The notes beneath the pieces are model-generated. The model was not told where the DNA came from. It saw only the letters and a list, made by a program, of their open reading frames with translations, and searched no databases. From positions 29,633 through 93,632 of the forward strand of contig CAZKKY010000002.1 in assembly GCA_964553715.1 (NCBI GenBank): a DNA stretch of 64,000 bases. The letters are read 5' to 3'. The stretch comes from JAGOJE01 sp964553715. Lineage in GTDB: Bacteria; Pseudomonadota; Alphaproteobacteria; Rickettsiales; Rickettsiaceae. Position numbers and translations under genes: made by a program. This document shows positions 9,971 through 18,163 of the stretch, in pieces. How positions within the stretch are numbered: position 1 is the stretch's first letter; every line of letters starts with the position of its first letter.

Positions 9971-10960
9971 TTACCCATTTTTTAATGCATTTATTAAATC
10001 TAACATAAAATATTTCCTTTGTGATCCAACTAAATATCCTATGTGGCCAGTATCATATTCAAATTTTGTAGAATGTTGCAGTATCTCACCTAAAGCTTTG
10101 GAAGAATCATTAGGAACTATTTTATCTTTTTTACCAGTTACTATTATAGCTTGCTTATTAATTAAAGAAGGGTCTATTGTTATATCCCCAATCTTCCACA
10201 GATTATTATATGTCACATTCCGCTCTATTATATCATCCATTATTTCTATATACAATCCTCTTGGAAGATCATTTCCACTAAACTGCCATTGCTCGATTGC
10301 GAAAAAATCATCCATTTGCTGTGTGTTTTTATTATTTAAATAGCTCTCTATTTTCTCTGCAAAAGATGATTGATTCATTAAGAAAAATAATATTTGAAAA
10401 TATACAGCAGGTATATGGTCTAGATCTCTAACAGCATAATCAAGGTCTAACTTTTTGTGCATCTTTCTAAATTCTGATAAAAAAGAAAAGTCCCAAGGAG
10501 TGCTAAGTAAGGTAATAGAATTTATAACTAACGGTTTTAAAATCGTTGTTGCAAGAGCTATATTTCCACCAAGACAATGGCCTATTAAGTCAATTTTTTG
10601 ATTAAATATCTCAGATAATTCTGATAACAATTTACAACTGGATGAAACATACTTACAGAGTTTATAATTTGGATCTTTCACTTCTTTCCAATCTATTAAA
10701 AAAACCCTTCCTAGAGACCGAAGATTGGTAATCACATCAAAAGGATAACCTATATTTAATATATTAGGTGAATTAAAAAGTGAAGGTACAATTAGAAATA
10801 TTCTATTAGAATCAACGCTAGAGGAAAAAGAAACTAGTGATATAGCATCATCAAAATCTCTTATACTATCTGCAAATTCTTTATAGCCAGCTTTTTTAGG
10901 GGAATTCTGATAATCTACCCTATATTTATCTAAATTATTTAGTATATCAAAGATGTTCAT
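9971..10960 (-). CDS. short PhaC-like alpha/beta hydrolase (poly-3-hydroxyalkanoate synthase family)
   Basis: The 329 residues have an alpha/beta-hydrolase layout with the Cys lipase box of PHA synthases, GHCLGG (Cys129), instead of the Ser of ordinary lipases. The likely partners are Asp279 in GKKDKIVP and His306 in TGHIGYLVG. FLIDWKEV near residue 90 matches the LDWG-type strand of PhaC. It is much shorter than class I synthases (about 590 residues) and near the class III size (about 355); class III needs a PhaE partner, and none is seen here. Spacing of 2-3 bases to hemJ and the thiolase shows one operon. It could be a true short synthase or a related acyl-CoA hydrolase. Confidence 0.78.
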   Translation of the reverse strand: MNIFDILNNLDKYRVDYQNSPKKAGYKEFADSIRDFDDAISLVSFSSSVDSNRIFLIVPSLFNSPNILNIGYPFDVITNLRSLGRVFLIDWKEVKDPNYKLCKYVSSSCKLLSELSEIFNQKIDLIGHCLGGNIALATTILKPLVINSITLLSTPWDFSFLSEFRKMHKKLDLDYAVRDLDHIPAVYFQILFFLMNQSSFAEKIESYLNNKNTQQMDDFFAIEQWQFSGNDLPRGLYIEIMDDIIERNVTYNNLWKIGDITIDPSLINKQAIIVTGKKDKIVPNDSSKALGEILQHSTKFEYDTGHIGYLVGSQRKYFMLDLINALKNG

Positions 10961-10963
10961 AAA

Positions 10964-11401
10964 TTATTCAAATGGTTTTATAACCACCATAATTATAGCT
11001 ACTATCATACACAGAGTAGGAACTTCATTAATTATACGATAAAATTTCTCTGAGTAGATATTTTTACCGGCCTCAAATGCTCTACGCTGACGACTTAAAA
11101 ATGCATGAAACAAAACTAACAACAAAACAGATGTCATTTTGATATGAAACCAAAGCCCCAAAGCTCCAAAACCATATATTTTTGCATTTAGTAAACCAAA
11201 AACAATAGAGAAAATCATAGCTGGATTCATTATAATACGTAGCAGTTTTCTTTCCATAATTTGGAAAGTTTTATCCATTTCAGAACCTATTTGCACTTTG
11301 CTATGATAAACAAATAATCTTGGTAGATAGAACAAACCAACCATCCAACATATAACTGCAATAATATGCAGAGCCTTAAACCATTCGTAGTAATTTTCCA
11401 T
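10964..11401 (-). CDS. hemJ: protoporphyrinogen IX oxidase, HemJ type
   Basis: Inner-membrane enzyme of heme synthesis, converting protoporphyrinogen IX to protoporphyrin IX. The 145 residues carry about four membrane spans. The conserved N-terminal His12 lies in WFKALHIIAV, followed by WMVGLFYLPRLFVYH, and the family's C-terminal motif FYRIINEVPTL is present. It lies between alr (10 bases upstream) and the PhaC-like gene (3 bases). The next heme step, ferrochelatase, is encoded at 20.5-21.5 kb. Confidence 0.92.
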   Translation of the reverse strand: MENYYEWFKALHIIAVICWMVGLFYLPRLFVYHSKVQIGSEMDKTFQIMERKLLRIIMNPAMIFSIVFGLLNAKIYGFGALGLWFHIKMTSVLLLVLFHAFLSRQRRAFEAGKNIYSEKFYRIINEVPTLCMIVAIIMVVIKPFE

Positions 11402-11411
11402 GATAATTATT

Positions 11412-12491
11412 CTATATCCAAGTGAACTTAACTCTATTTTGTATTCCGGTAATTATATCATATGGAATATTAGGAGTAAAACTAGCTAGATGCTCTAGTG
11501 GCAATCCTTCGCCAAATAAAGTTACAGAATCCCCAATTTTTGCATCAAATGCGTTACTAAGATCTACTGCTATCATATCCATAGAAGGTCTTCCTATTAG
11601 CAAGCATTCCTTATTATTTACCAAAATCGGAGTACCATCTTTTGCTCCTATAGGATATCCATCTCCGTAACCAAAAGCAACTATACCAACTCTCATATCA
11701 CTTTTGCAAACATATCTTGCACCATATCCTATAGTATCACCTGCTTTGCAATCTTGAAGAGACATAAGAGTGCTTTTGACAGTCATTACAGGCTTAAGAC
11801 CTAAATCTGAAGCAAAAATGCCGTCCATTGGACTAACCCCGTAAATAGCAATCCCTGGTCTTACATAATCATAGTGCTGATCTGGAAAATTAAAAATAGC
11901 AGCTGAATTACAAAAACTATATTCTGTATTCGTATTATTTTTTAAATATTCAAATGCCTTGATTTGTTTTATATTAAGTGGATGATTTTTATCGTCAGCA
12001 CAAGCAAAATGGGACATAATTCTTACGGATTTTGCAATTTTTTTATTAAAGGATAAGTTATCATAATGCACTTTGGCCATCTCTGGAGAAAAGCCTAACC
12101 TTCCCATACCAGTATTGGATTTAATCCAAATATCAATTGGAGACTCCAAAACAATAGAATCTAACCATTCTATGTGAAGATCATTATGAACGACAACACC
12201 AAATCTATTATTAGAAGCCTCTACAAATTCTTCTTTCTGAAATACGCCTTGGGCAAGTAAGATATCAGTCTTCACACCTACTGTTCTTAATGCTAACGCT
12301 TCATCAATAGAAGCAACAGCTAGCATATCTACATGACCATCTAACTTTAATCCAACAGACCTTATACCATGTCCGTAAGCATTTGCTTTTATCATTGCTA
12401 TAATTTTAGATCCTTTCGCTCTAGATTTTATAACCGAGACATTATGAAGTAAATTGGCTGTAGATAGTGTAGCAACCGCAGTTCTACTCAT
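11412..12491 (-). CDS. alr: alanine racemase
   Basis: PLP enzyme that makes D-alanine for peptidoglycan. It has 359 residues. The PLP lysine is Lys35 in MIKANAYGHG, and the second catalytic residue is the Tyr in IGYGARYVCK. C-terminal motifs GYGDGYPIGAKDG and GRPSMDMIAVDL are intact. Its presence argues that the organism makes at least some peptidoglycan, in line with the AmpG-like permease at 56 kb. It is first gene of the leftward run alr-hemJ-phaC-like-thiolase. Confidence 0.95.
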   Translation of the reverse strand: MSRTAVATLSTANLLHNVSVIKSRAKGSKIIAMIKANAYGHGIRSVGLKLDGHVDMLAVASIDEALALRTVGVKTDILLAQGVFQKEEFVEASNNRFGVVVHNDLHIEWLDSIVLESPIDIWIKSNTGMGRLGFSPEMAKVHYDNLSFNKKIAKSVRIMSHFACADDKNHPLNIKQIKAFEYLKNNTNTEYSFCNSAAIFNFPDQHYDYVRPGIAIYGVSPMDGIFASDLGLKPVMTVKSTLMSLQDCKAGDTIGYGARYVCKSDMRVGIVAFGYGDGYPIGAKDGTPILVNNKECLLIGRPSMDMIAVDLSNAFDAKIGDSVTLFGEGLPLEHLASFTPNIPYDIITGIQNRVKFTWI

Positions 12492-12657
12492 TTTTATATC
12501 CTATTAAAATATAAGGATAATTTTATATCATATGAATATAAAATTATCTATATAAAGATTATAATACTAATATATTTGTGTCTGATCTCCTTAATCATTT
12601 AGGGACACGAAAAAACAATTTAACTTTATAATATACTTAATACAAAATATCTTTTAG

Positions 12658-12688
12658 TTGTAATATAGTAACAATTATGTTACTATAT
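12658..12688 (+). promoter_or_regulatory. promoter overlapped by a perfect 26-bp palindrome, candidate operator
   Basis: A TTGTAA -35 box (12658-12663) is 17 bases from a TACTAT -10 box (12681-12686). A perfect inverted repeat spans 12663-12688: arms ATATAGTAACA and TGTTACTATAT around a 4-base centre. The palindrome covers the spacer and the -10 box, so a bound dimer would block RNA polymerase. The start codon of the ankyrin-like gene is 31 bases further on. The sequence is seen; repressor binding is inference. Confidence 0.55.
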
Positions 12689-12718
12689 GTTAATAATTTA
12701 CTTTAGGATTTAAAAATT

Positions 12719-15028
12719 ATGAGTAAGCAAAAAAATAGCAACCAACCAAAGAAAGTATTACAACTAAATACAACCCAGAATACTCAAAATGACCTATCAA
12801 CGTTAAGACAAAATGTTGTGCAAAAGTCTATAGGGCAAGACATAGAAGCCTTTTTCTCATCTGTTACAGAGTATATTAACTATTTACATAATGTTAATAA
12901 TTTAGATATTCAAGATCAAAATATATTAGTAATGACTCTTAAAAACTATCTCTTCAAATTAAAAAATGTATCTAGTTTTGATAATTATCAAACACATATA
13001 TCTAATCTTAAGGATATTATAAAAAAAATCAATGATCCTGCCAAAATTATAGTTAAGGATGTAGTAAATGCACTACAGCCATATGACTATCAGTTATTTC
13101 AAACTAGATCCACAAACCAAGAAAAAATTAATGGATTAGAAATATTTTATACATCAACAATATTAAAGATTATAAATAATGACGAAATAAATAACTTTGT
13201 TAATCACGCGATTTTAGAAAATTCTTTTTTATTAACAAATTCAGCAAAATCTAGACTGAACCTTGATAGCTTACAAAATCAGAACGCTTTTAAAGCTACC
13301 ATTTTAACTAACATAATCAAAGGTAATGCTACATCATCAGACATTCCTAATGTTCTAGAATTTTTCAATATAAAGCTAAATAAACTAACTGTAGAGTGGA
13401 AACCAGCTATATATAACAATAGATATAATCTAACATCTACCAGCTTTGTAATAAAATCTTTAAATGAAATATGGAATGATAATAGTGAGAGATCAAAAGC
13501 ATTGTTACAAAGCTTTATATCGAATGGATTAGATCTTAATTCTCCTTTAAAACAAAATAATGCTTTAACTTTAGGGATGGAGGAGATAAATGGAACCATC
13601 AATTTAGATCTTATAAGACTATTGCTCGAATATGGCTCTAATCCAAACCAAGTAATGTCTGATGCTTTAGAAAGTTCTATGCAAAAATTTACTACTATGG
13701 CCTTTCCTGTAGCAATAGGTAGCACAAATTATAAACTTATAGAGCTATTACTACAATATGGTGCTGATCCCTATCTACCATCTACCGAGGCATCTAAATT
13801 ACTTAAAACTATGGATGATAGAGAGTTAAAAAATTTAGCAAAAGGTAGTAAATCATTTAAAGCTTCTATTTCTGAAGAAAATAATAAAGACTCCTTAAAA
13901 ACTGAAGATATTGATCTAGTATTATTAACATGTGGTTTAGAAAAAAAAATTCCAGACCCACAAGAAAAGATTCAATATTTTATTGCACTGGATCAATTAA
14001 TTGATGATTTCTTTACATCAAGAATTGTAAGTTTCATAAATATCAAAAATCCTGATCATCAAGAAATAGAACAAAAAACTAATATAGATGAATTAGCGTC
14101 CTTTACTTCATCAGAAGAACCTTTAAAATCACTACCTTTAGAGCATATTGATGAAAAACTATCTGCTAATGATTTAATTACCTCAAGTAACACAGACAAG
14201 ATAGAGAAAAAATCCAGTGATGATTTAATTGCAAGATATATTCACTATAAAAATACTGCACAAGAAGATAAAAATTTACCAGAAGAAAGAAAATTAGAGC
14301 ATAAATTTGATTCATTGCTGCTTCAATTTATCAAGGGAAACACTCATGCTATTGATGAAATAAACACCATGTTAGAGGAACATCCAGACCTATCAGGATA
14401 TTCTATAGCAAAATTGTTAAATGGACATTCACAAAAAACGGCAAATGCAATATTTTCTTATCATCCAGATCTATTAAATAAATATTTCTTATCCAAAAAA
14501 TCTTCAAAAGAATATGCAAAGAATACCAATTCTAAGACAGAAAAATCTTTAGGATATGGAATATATGAAGTTGAAGGTAGGTTTGAGAAAAATATTTTTA
14601 TTAAGGTACCAGAAGAAAAATTCCTATCTCTTAATATTCCAACAAGTAAATTAAATAAACTCAAAGTAATTTCCAGTACCTCGCTTGGAGAAAACGGTGT
14701 GAAATTTACCAAACATTATATCAAATTAAAGCTTGGAAGAACTGATGATGCTTTTTATGCAAAAGAGATGAAAACAGACGACAAAGGGCGTATATATATT
14801 GAATTTAATGATATGCATAATCATGCCTGGACAAAACAACAAACAACACCACTTACTAAAACAACTATAACAAGCCAAGCCTTTGACAATAAAATTTTTG
14901 AGGATTGGGTAGATTTAGGTAATCTATCAAGTGAATGTGAAGTTCCAGATTTATCTATTACTAACACAGAATATAACGATAAAAAATTAGTTGGTGATGA
15001 CAATAATACATATGGTGATGATTTTTAA
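12719..15028 (+). CDS. large ankyrin-repeat-like protein of unknown function
   Basis: A 769-residue soluble protein with no signal peptide or membrane span. Residues about 255-370 hold two or three ankyrin-like repeats (SKALLQSFISNGLDLN, LIRLLLEYGSNPNQV, LIELLLQYGADPYLP). The N-terminal 240 residues are helix-rich, residues 375-540 look acidic and linker-like, and the C-terminal 170 residues form a separate basic region with YGIYEVEGRFEKNI and KLKLGRTDDAFYAKEMK that I do not recognise. Asn, Lys and Ser are abundant. The palindrome-controlled promoter suggests conditional expression. Ankyrin proteins of Rickettsiales are often secreted effectors, so that role is possible but unproven. It ends two bases before the stop of convergent nadA. 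Confidence 0.85.
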   Translation: MSKQKNSNQPKKVLQLNTTQNTQNDLSTLRQNVVQKSIGQDIEAFFSSVTEYINYLHNVNNLDIQDQNILVMTLKNYLFKLKNVSSFDNYQTHISNLKDIIKKINDPAKIIVKDVVNALQPYDYQLFQTRSTNQEKINGLEIFYTSTILKIINNDEINNFVNHAILENSFLLTNSAKSRLNLDSLQNQNAFKATILTNIIKGNATSSDIPNVLEFFNIKLNKLTVEWKPAIYNNRYNLTSTSFVIKSLNEIWNDNSERSKALLQSFISNGLDLNSPLKQNNALTLGMEEINGTINLDLIRLLLEYGSNPNQVMSDALESSMQKFTTMAFPVAIGSTNYKLIELLLQYGADPYLPSTEASKLLKTMDDRELKNLAKGSKSFKASISEENNKDSLKTEDIDLVLLTCGLEKKIPDPQEKIQYFIALDQLIDDFFTSRIVSFINIKNPDHQEIEQKTNIDELASFTSSEEPLKSLPLEHIDEKLSANDLITSSNTDKIEKKSSDDLIARYIHYKNTAQEDKNLPEERKLEHKFDSLLLQFIKGNTHAIDEINTMLEEHPDLSGYSIAKLLNGHSQKTANAIFSYHPDLLNKYFLSKKSSKEYAKNTNSKTEKSLGYGIYEVEGRFEKNIFIKVPEEKFLSLNIPTSKLNKLKVISSTSLGENGVKFTKHYIKLKLGRTDDAFYAKEMKTDDKGRIYIEFNDMHNHAWTKQQTTPLTKTTITSQAFDNKIFEDWVDLGNLSSECEVPDLSITNTEYNDKKLVGDDNNTYGDDF

Positions 15029-15030
15029 TT

Positions 15031-15987
15031 TCAAGATAATTCTAACATCTTGATTATAGGCTCTCTTGCCTTATCTGCTATATCTTTTGGAAGAATTATT
15101 TCTGGACCCATATTGTTCATAGCCAGATATAATTTTTCTAAAGTGTTTTTGCGCATATAGGGACATTCGCTACAGCTAGTGCAACCAGGCGTGCTTAATG
15201 AAGGCACATCGTAAAATTTACTATTTGGAGATTTTGCATACATTTGGTGCAAAATTCCAGGTTCTGTAAGTACTATAAACTCATTACCATCACGCTCTTC
15301 TACATATTTAAGTAAAGATGATGTAGAACCTATATGTTTTGCATATTCAAGTAAAGCAGGATTACATTCTGGATGAGCAATAATTTGGGCTTTTGGATGG
15401 GTTGCTTTGATTTTTATCAATTCTCTTTCTGAAAAATTTTCATGAACAATACAAGTGCTGTTCCACAGCTTCATATCTCGCCCTGTTCTTCTTATCAAAT
15501 AATGGCCTAAATTTTTATCCGGCGCAAATAATATAGGCTGATTTTCTGGTATAGAAGTGATGATCTTTTCTGCATTAGAAGAAGTAACTATAATGTCAGA
15601 TAAAGCTTTTACCTCAGCAGAACAATTTATATATGTAATAGCAAGATATTCAGGGTGAAGAGCCCTGTATTTTGCGAAATCACTAGCCTTGCAAGTTTCT
15701 TCAAGCGAGCATCCAGCAGACATATCAGGAATAATTACTCTCTTGCCTGGATTTAAGATGCTAGCAACTTCTGCCATAAATCTTACACCACAAAATATAA
15801 TTACATCAGCATCTGTACTAGCTGCTTTTTTAGAAAGCTCTAAAGAATCACCAATAAAATCTGCAATATCCTGAATTTCCGAATCTTGATAATAATGCGC
15901 TAAAATTACTGCATTTAAACTATCTTTTAGTTTTAAAATTTCAGTTTCAATATCTATAATTTTATGAAGAGATGCAGAAGAACGCAT
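15031..15987 (-). CDS. nadA: quinolinate synthase A
   Basis: 4Fe-4S enzyme that condenses iminoaspartate with dihydroxyacetone phosphate to quinolinate, for de novo NAD synthesis. The frame is open to 16128, but the upstream part overlaps tRNA-Gln, so I place the start at the ATG at 15987 (MRSSASLHK), giving 318 residues. Motifs: VILAHYYQDSEIQDIADFIG, CGVRFMAEVASI, AHPECNP, and the cysteine-rich STPGCTSCSECPYM near the C terminus. nadB and nadC are not in the window. It is probably transcribed with the tRNA just upstream. Confidence 0.93.
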   Translation of the reverse strand: MRSSASLHKIIDIETEILKLKDSLNAVILAHYYQDSEIQDIADFIGDSLELSKKAASTDADVIIFCGVRFMAEVASILNPGKRVIIPDMSAGCSLEETCKASDFAKYRALHPEYLAITYINCSAEVKALSDIIVTSSNAEKIITSIPENQPILFAPDKNLGHYLIRRTGRDMKLWNSTCIVHENFSERELIKIKATHPKAQIIAHPECNPALLEYAKHIGSTSSLLKYVEERDGNEFIVLTEPGILHQMYAKSPNSKFYDVPSLSTPGCTSCSECPYMRKNTLEKLYLAMNNMGPEIILPKDIADKAREPIIKMLELS

Positions 15988-16013
15988 TTTAAGTTTCAAT
16001 TGGTTAAAATGGT

Positions 16014-16088
16014 TGGCTGGGGCGGCTGGATTCGAACCAACGAATGACGGTATCAAAAACCGTTGCCTTACCACTTGGCGACGCCCCA
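16014..16088 (-). tRNA. tRNA-Gln (anticodon TTG)
   Basis: Cloverleaf on the minus strand. Acceptor TGGGGCG pairs with CGCCCCA, the T arm carries TTCGAAT, and the anticodon loop TTTTGAT holds TTG. Discriminator G is followed by an encoded CCA (16014-16016). A strong promoter lies just upstream. Confidence 0.96.
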
Positions 16089-16099
16089 ACAATTTACGT

Positions 16100-16128
16100 T
16101 TTATAACAACAAAAACTCTTAGCGTCAA
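16100..16128 (-). promoter_or_regulatory. sigma-70 promoter of tRNA-Gln (and probably nadA)
   Basis: On the minus strand TTGACG (16123-16128) is 17 bases from TATAAA (16100-16105), placed 11 bases before the mature tRNA 5' end. Both boxes and the spacing are close to consensus. Confidence 0.65.
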
Positions 16129-16209
16129 GAAATTCTGTTAAAAATTAGACATAACTAGATTAAAACTATTAAATCTACTAGATATTAAATGCCAAATAAA
16201 AATAACATA

Positions 16210-16620
16210 TTAGATTAAGGAACTATTTATTATAGACTTTATCTCTTCTACACGTTTTTTGCTATAAGATATTCTTGAAGTCTGTGCACACCAGACAGGT
16301 TTTGGCCAAGCATCATCATTTTGATATCTACCTATTACATGAATATGTAACTGTCTCACGATATTACCAAAACTAGCTACATTAACCTTATAAGCATTAA
16401 ATTCAGACCGAATTATCCGCCCTAAAGAAACCATTTCAGAAAATAAAGCCTGTTGTTCTTCTATTTCTAAATCATATATCTCTTCAAGCATAGTTTTTTT
16501 AGGCACCATAATGAACCATAAAAATCGAGCATCGTCGTATAACATCAGAGATGTAAAATCAAGGTCTTTTATGAAATGACAATCATCTTGTATCTGCTGC
16601 GGTATATTAAATTTGGACAT
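16210..16620 (-). CDS. HIT-family nucleotide hydrolase-like protein
   Basis: A 136-residue protein with the histidine-triad signature in the form QLHIHVIGR; the first His of the triad is replaced by Gln, as in a known HIT subgroup of proteobacteria. Upstream FLWFIMVPKK matches the strand that precedes the family's central helix. HIT proteins cleave nucleotide phosphoanhydrides or phosphoramidates; the substrate is not evident. It starts three bases after the ArgB-like stop, so it is the last gene of a yidC-engB-argB-HIT unit. Confidence 0.85.
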   Translation of the reverse strand: MSKFNIPQQIQDDCHFIKDLDFTSLMLYDDARFLWFIMVPKKTMLEEIYDLEIEEQQALFSEMVSLGRIIRSEFNAYKVNVASFGNIVRQLHIHVIGRYQNDDAWPKPVWCAQTSRISYSKKRVEEIKSIINSSLI

Positions 16621-16623
16621 AAA

Positions 16624-17544
16624 TTATCCAAAGTAGATTTTTGTACTATCTTTGCTTGAGAAAATACCAGACAATATACTATCACTTTCCTTTGCATTTA
16701 GAATATGTACATATTCTGTATGATTTTGTAATGCACTACCAATAATTTCTATATATTGATTTGCAAGATCACTTGAAGAAAATCTTAATTGATTACAAAA
16801 TTCTGAAAACTCTATTTCTCCCATATTAGTAAAAGACTCATCATCTTCCATAAAAATTAAATGCTTAGCAGTAGTTACGCAAGCTATTATGGATACAGCA
16901 AGATTTACTTCTAACAAAAATGTAGCATTTTTAGGACCAAAAGCTACAGGAGAGATAACAGGAATAAAGCCTGCATCTGTTAAACCAATAAGTACTTCTG
17001 GGTTAATGAGTGATGGCTCACCTACAAATCCTAATTCCAATATATCAGAATCATTCTTATTGCTTTTTCTAAGCCTTTTTTTTGCTTCTATCATATTACC
17101 ATCTTTACCTGAAACACCTATAGCATTACATCCAGAGCTACATAAAGCTGAGACAATCTTTTTATTTATATGGCCAGATAATACCATTTCTATAATTTCT
17201 GATGTTTTAGTATCTGTAATTCTAGAACCAGAAAATATACTACTATCAATACCAAATAGTTTAAGAGTGTCATCTATTATTTGACTATAATCATGTAGAA
17301 TAATTATATTAGCGCCAGTAAGAGAGAGTATAGAGATACTATTTACAGCATTCTTTAGAAGTTCATCATTTTCTATGATAGTAGATGAAAGCTTAATAAC
17401 TATAACCTCAGACTCTAGATCCTTACTACGCATTAATACATCACTAATAATCGTAGCCTTTTTAGAACTAGCAATTTTTATTTTCTCTGAAGTAACCTTA
17501 TTAGAGGTATTTTGCCAGACTAAACTGCAATTCTTCTGCACCAT
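16624..17544 (-). CDS. acetylglutamate-kinase-like protein with altered active-site motifs
   Basis: A 306-residue homologue of ArgB (amino-acid kinase fold). The overall colinearity is clear: RITDTKTSEIIEMVLSGHIN and GCNAIGVSGKDGNM match the family. But the two glycine-rich active-site loops are lost: the usual KYGG near the N terminus reads KLSS, and the HGGGP loop reads HDYSQ. The later nucleotide-site region is also unusual (FMEDDES). No other arginine genes are near. It begins inside engB (44-base overlap), the order yidC-engB-argB being typical of alphaproteobacteria. Acetylglutamate kinase activity looks unlikely; it may keep a structural or regulatory role or be decaying. Confidence 0.75.
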   Translation of the reverse strand: MVQKNCSLVWQNTSNKVTSEKIKIASSKKATIISDVLMRSKDLESEVIVIKLSSTIIENDELLKNAVNSISILSLTGANIIILHDYSQIIDDTLKLFGIDSSIFSGSRITDTKTSEIIEMVLSGHINKKIVSALCSSGCNAIGVSGKDGNMIEAKKRLRKSNKNDSDILELGFVGEPSLINPEVLIGLTDAGFIPVISPVAFGPKNATFLLEVNLAVSIIACVTTAKHLIFMEDDESFTNMGEIEFSEFCNQLRFSSSDLANQYIEIIGSALQNHTEYVHILNAKESDSILSGIFSSKDSTKIYFG

Positions 17545-18163
17545 TTTTGCACCTACTACTAGTAAAAATAAAATTTATAGGATGACCTGCCAACATCTTA
17601 TTGGCTGATTCTACTAAAGATATACGGTCAGATATTTTATCTTCTTTTGTAAAAACTATCTGAAACTTTCTTCCTAAATTAAAAAGTAATTCTATCACCT
17701 TCATATCTTTTTCCATGATTCCCCTTCTTGAATCAATCAGCAAGCTTACTAGCATCAAATTATCTCTTTTGCTTAAGTAATGCAATATCAATTGTTCCCA
17801 AGATTTATGTAAATGGTCAGGAATTTTTGCAAAACCATAGCCTGGTAAATCTACTAAAGTCAAAAAATCACCTATCTGAAAGAAATTTATTTGCTGGGTC
17901 CTTCCAGGACGAACCGATACTTTAGCTAAATTACGGCGATTACATAATAAATTAATTAAACTAGACTTTCCAACATTAGACCGACCAACAAATGCAAATT
18001 CTGGCAGATGTAATAAAGGCAACCTATGCGCTATATCTGCACCAGCTACAAATTTTGCCTCTTTTCTAAATAATGCTAATATTTGGTCTTTTTGCACTAA
18101 CCCTACTACTTTGACTGATGGTTTATATAAGATTGTTGAATTATTGACAATATATTGTTCCAT
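17501..18163 (-). CDS. engB: ribosome-biogenesis GTPase EngB/YsxC
   Basis: Essential GTPase for large-subunit ribosome assembly. It has 220 residues including a variable N-terminal stretch. GTPase motifs: G1 GRSNVGKSSL, G3 DLPGYGFAK and G4 FTKEDK, with the family's RPGRTQQINFF between them. The annotated ATG overlaps the 3' end of yidC by 58 bases; a later start would trim the first residues but no later in-frame ATG fits better before the conserved part. It overlaps the next gene by 44 bases. Confidence 0.94.
   Translation of the reverse strand: MEQYIVNNSTILYKPSVKVVGLVQKDQILALFRKEAKFVAGADIAHRLPLLHLPEFAFVGRSNVGKSSLINLLCNRRNLAKVSVRPGRTQQINFFQIGDFLTLVDLPGYGFAKIPDHLHKSWEQLILHYLSKRDNLMLVSLLIDSRRGIMEKDMKVIELLFNLGRKFQIVFTKEDKISDRISLVESANKMLAGHPINFIFTSSRCKNGAEELQFSLAKYL

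Noticed and set aside
15988..16128. N-terminal extension of the nadA frame
   Set aside because: It runs through tRNA-Gln; the conserved NadA sequence begins after the ATG at 15987.
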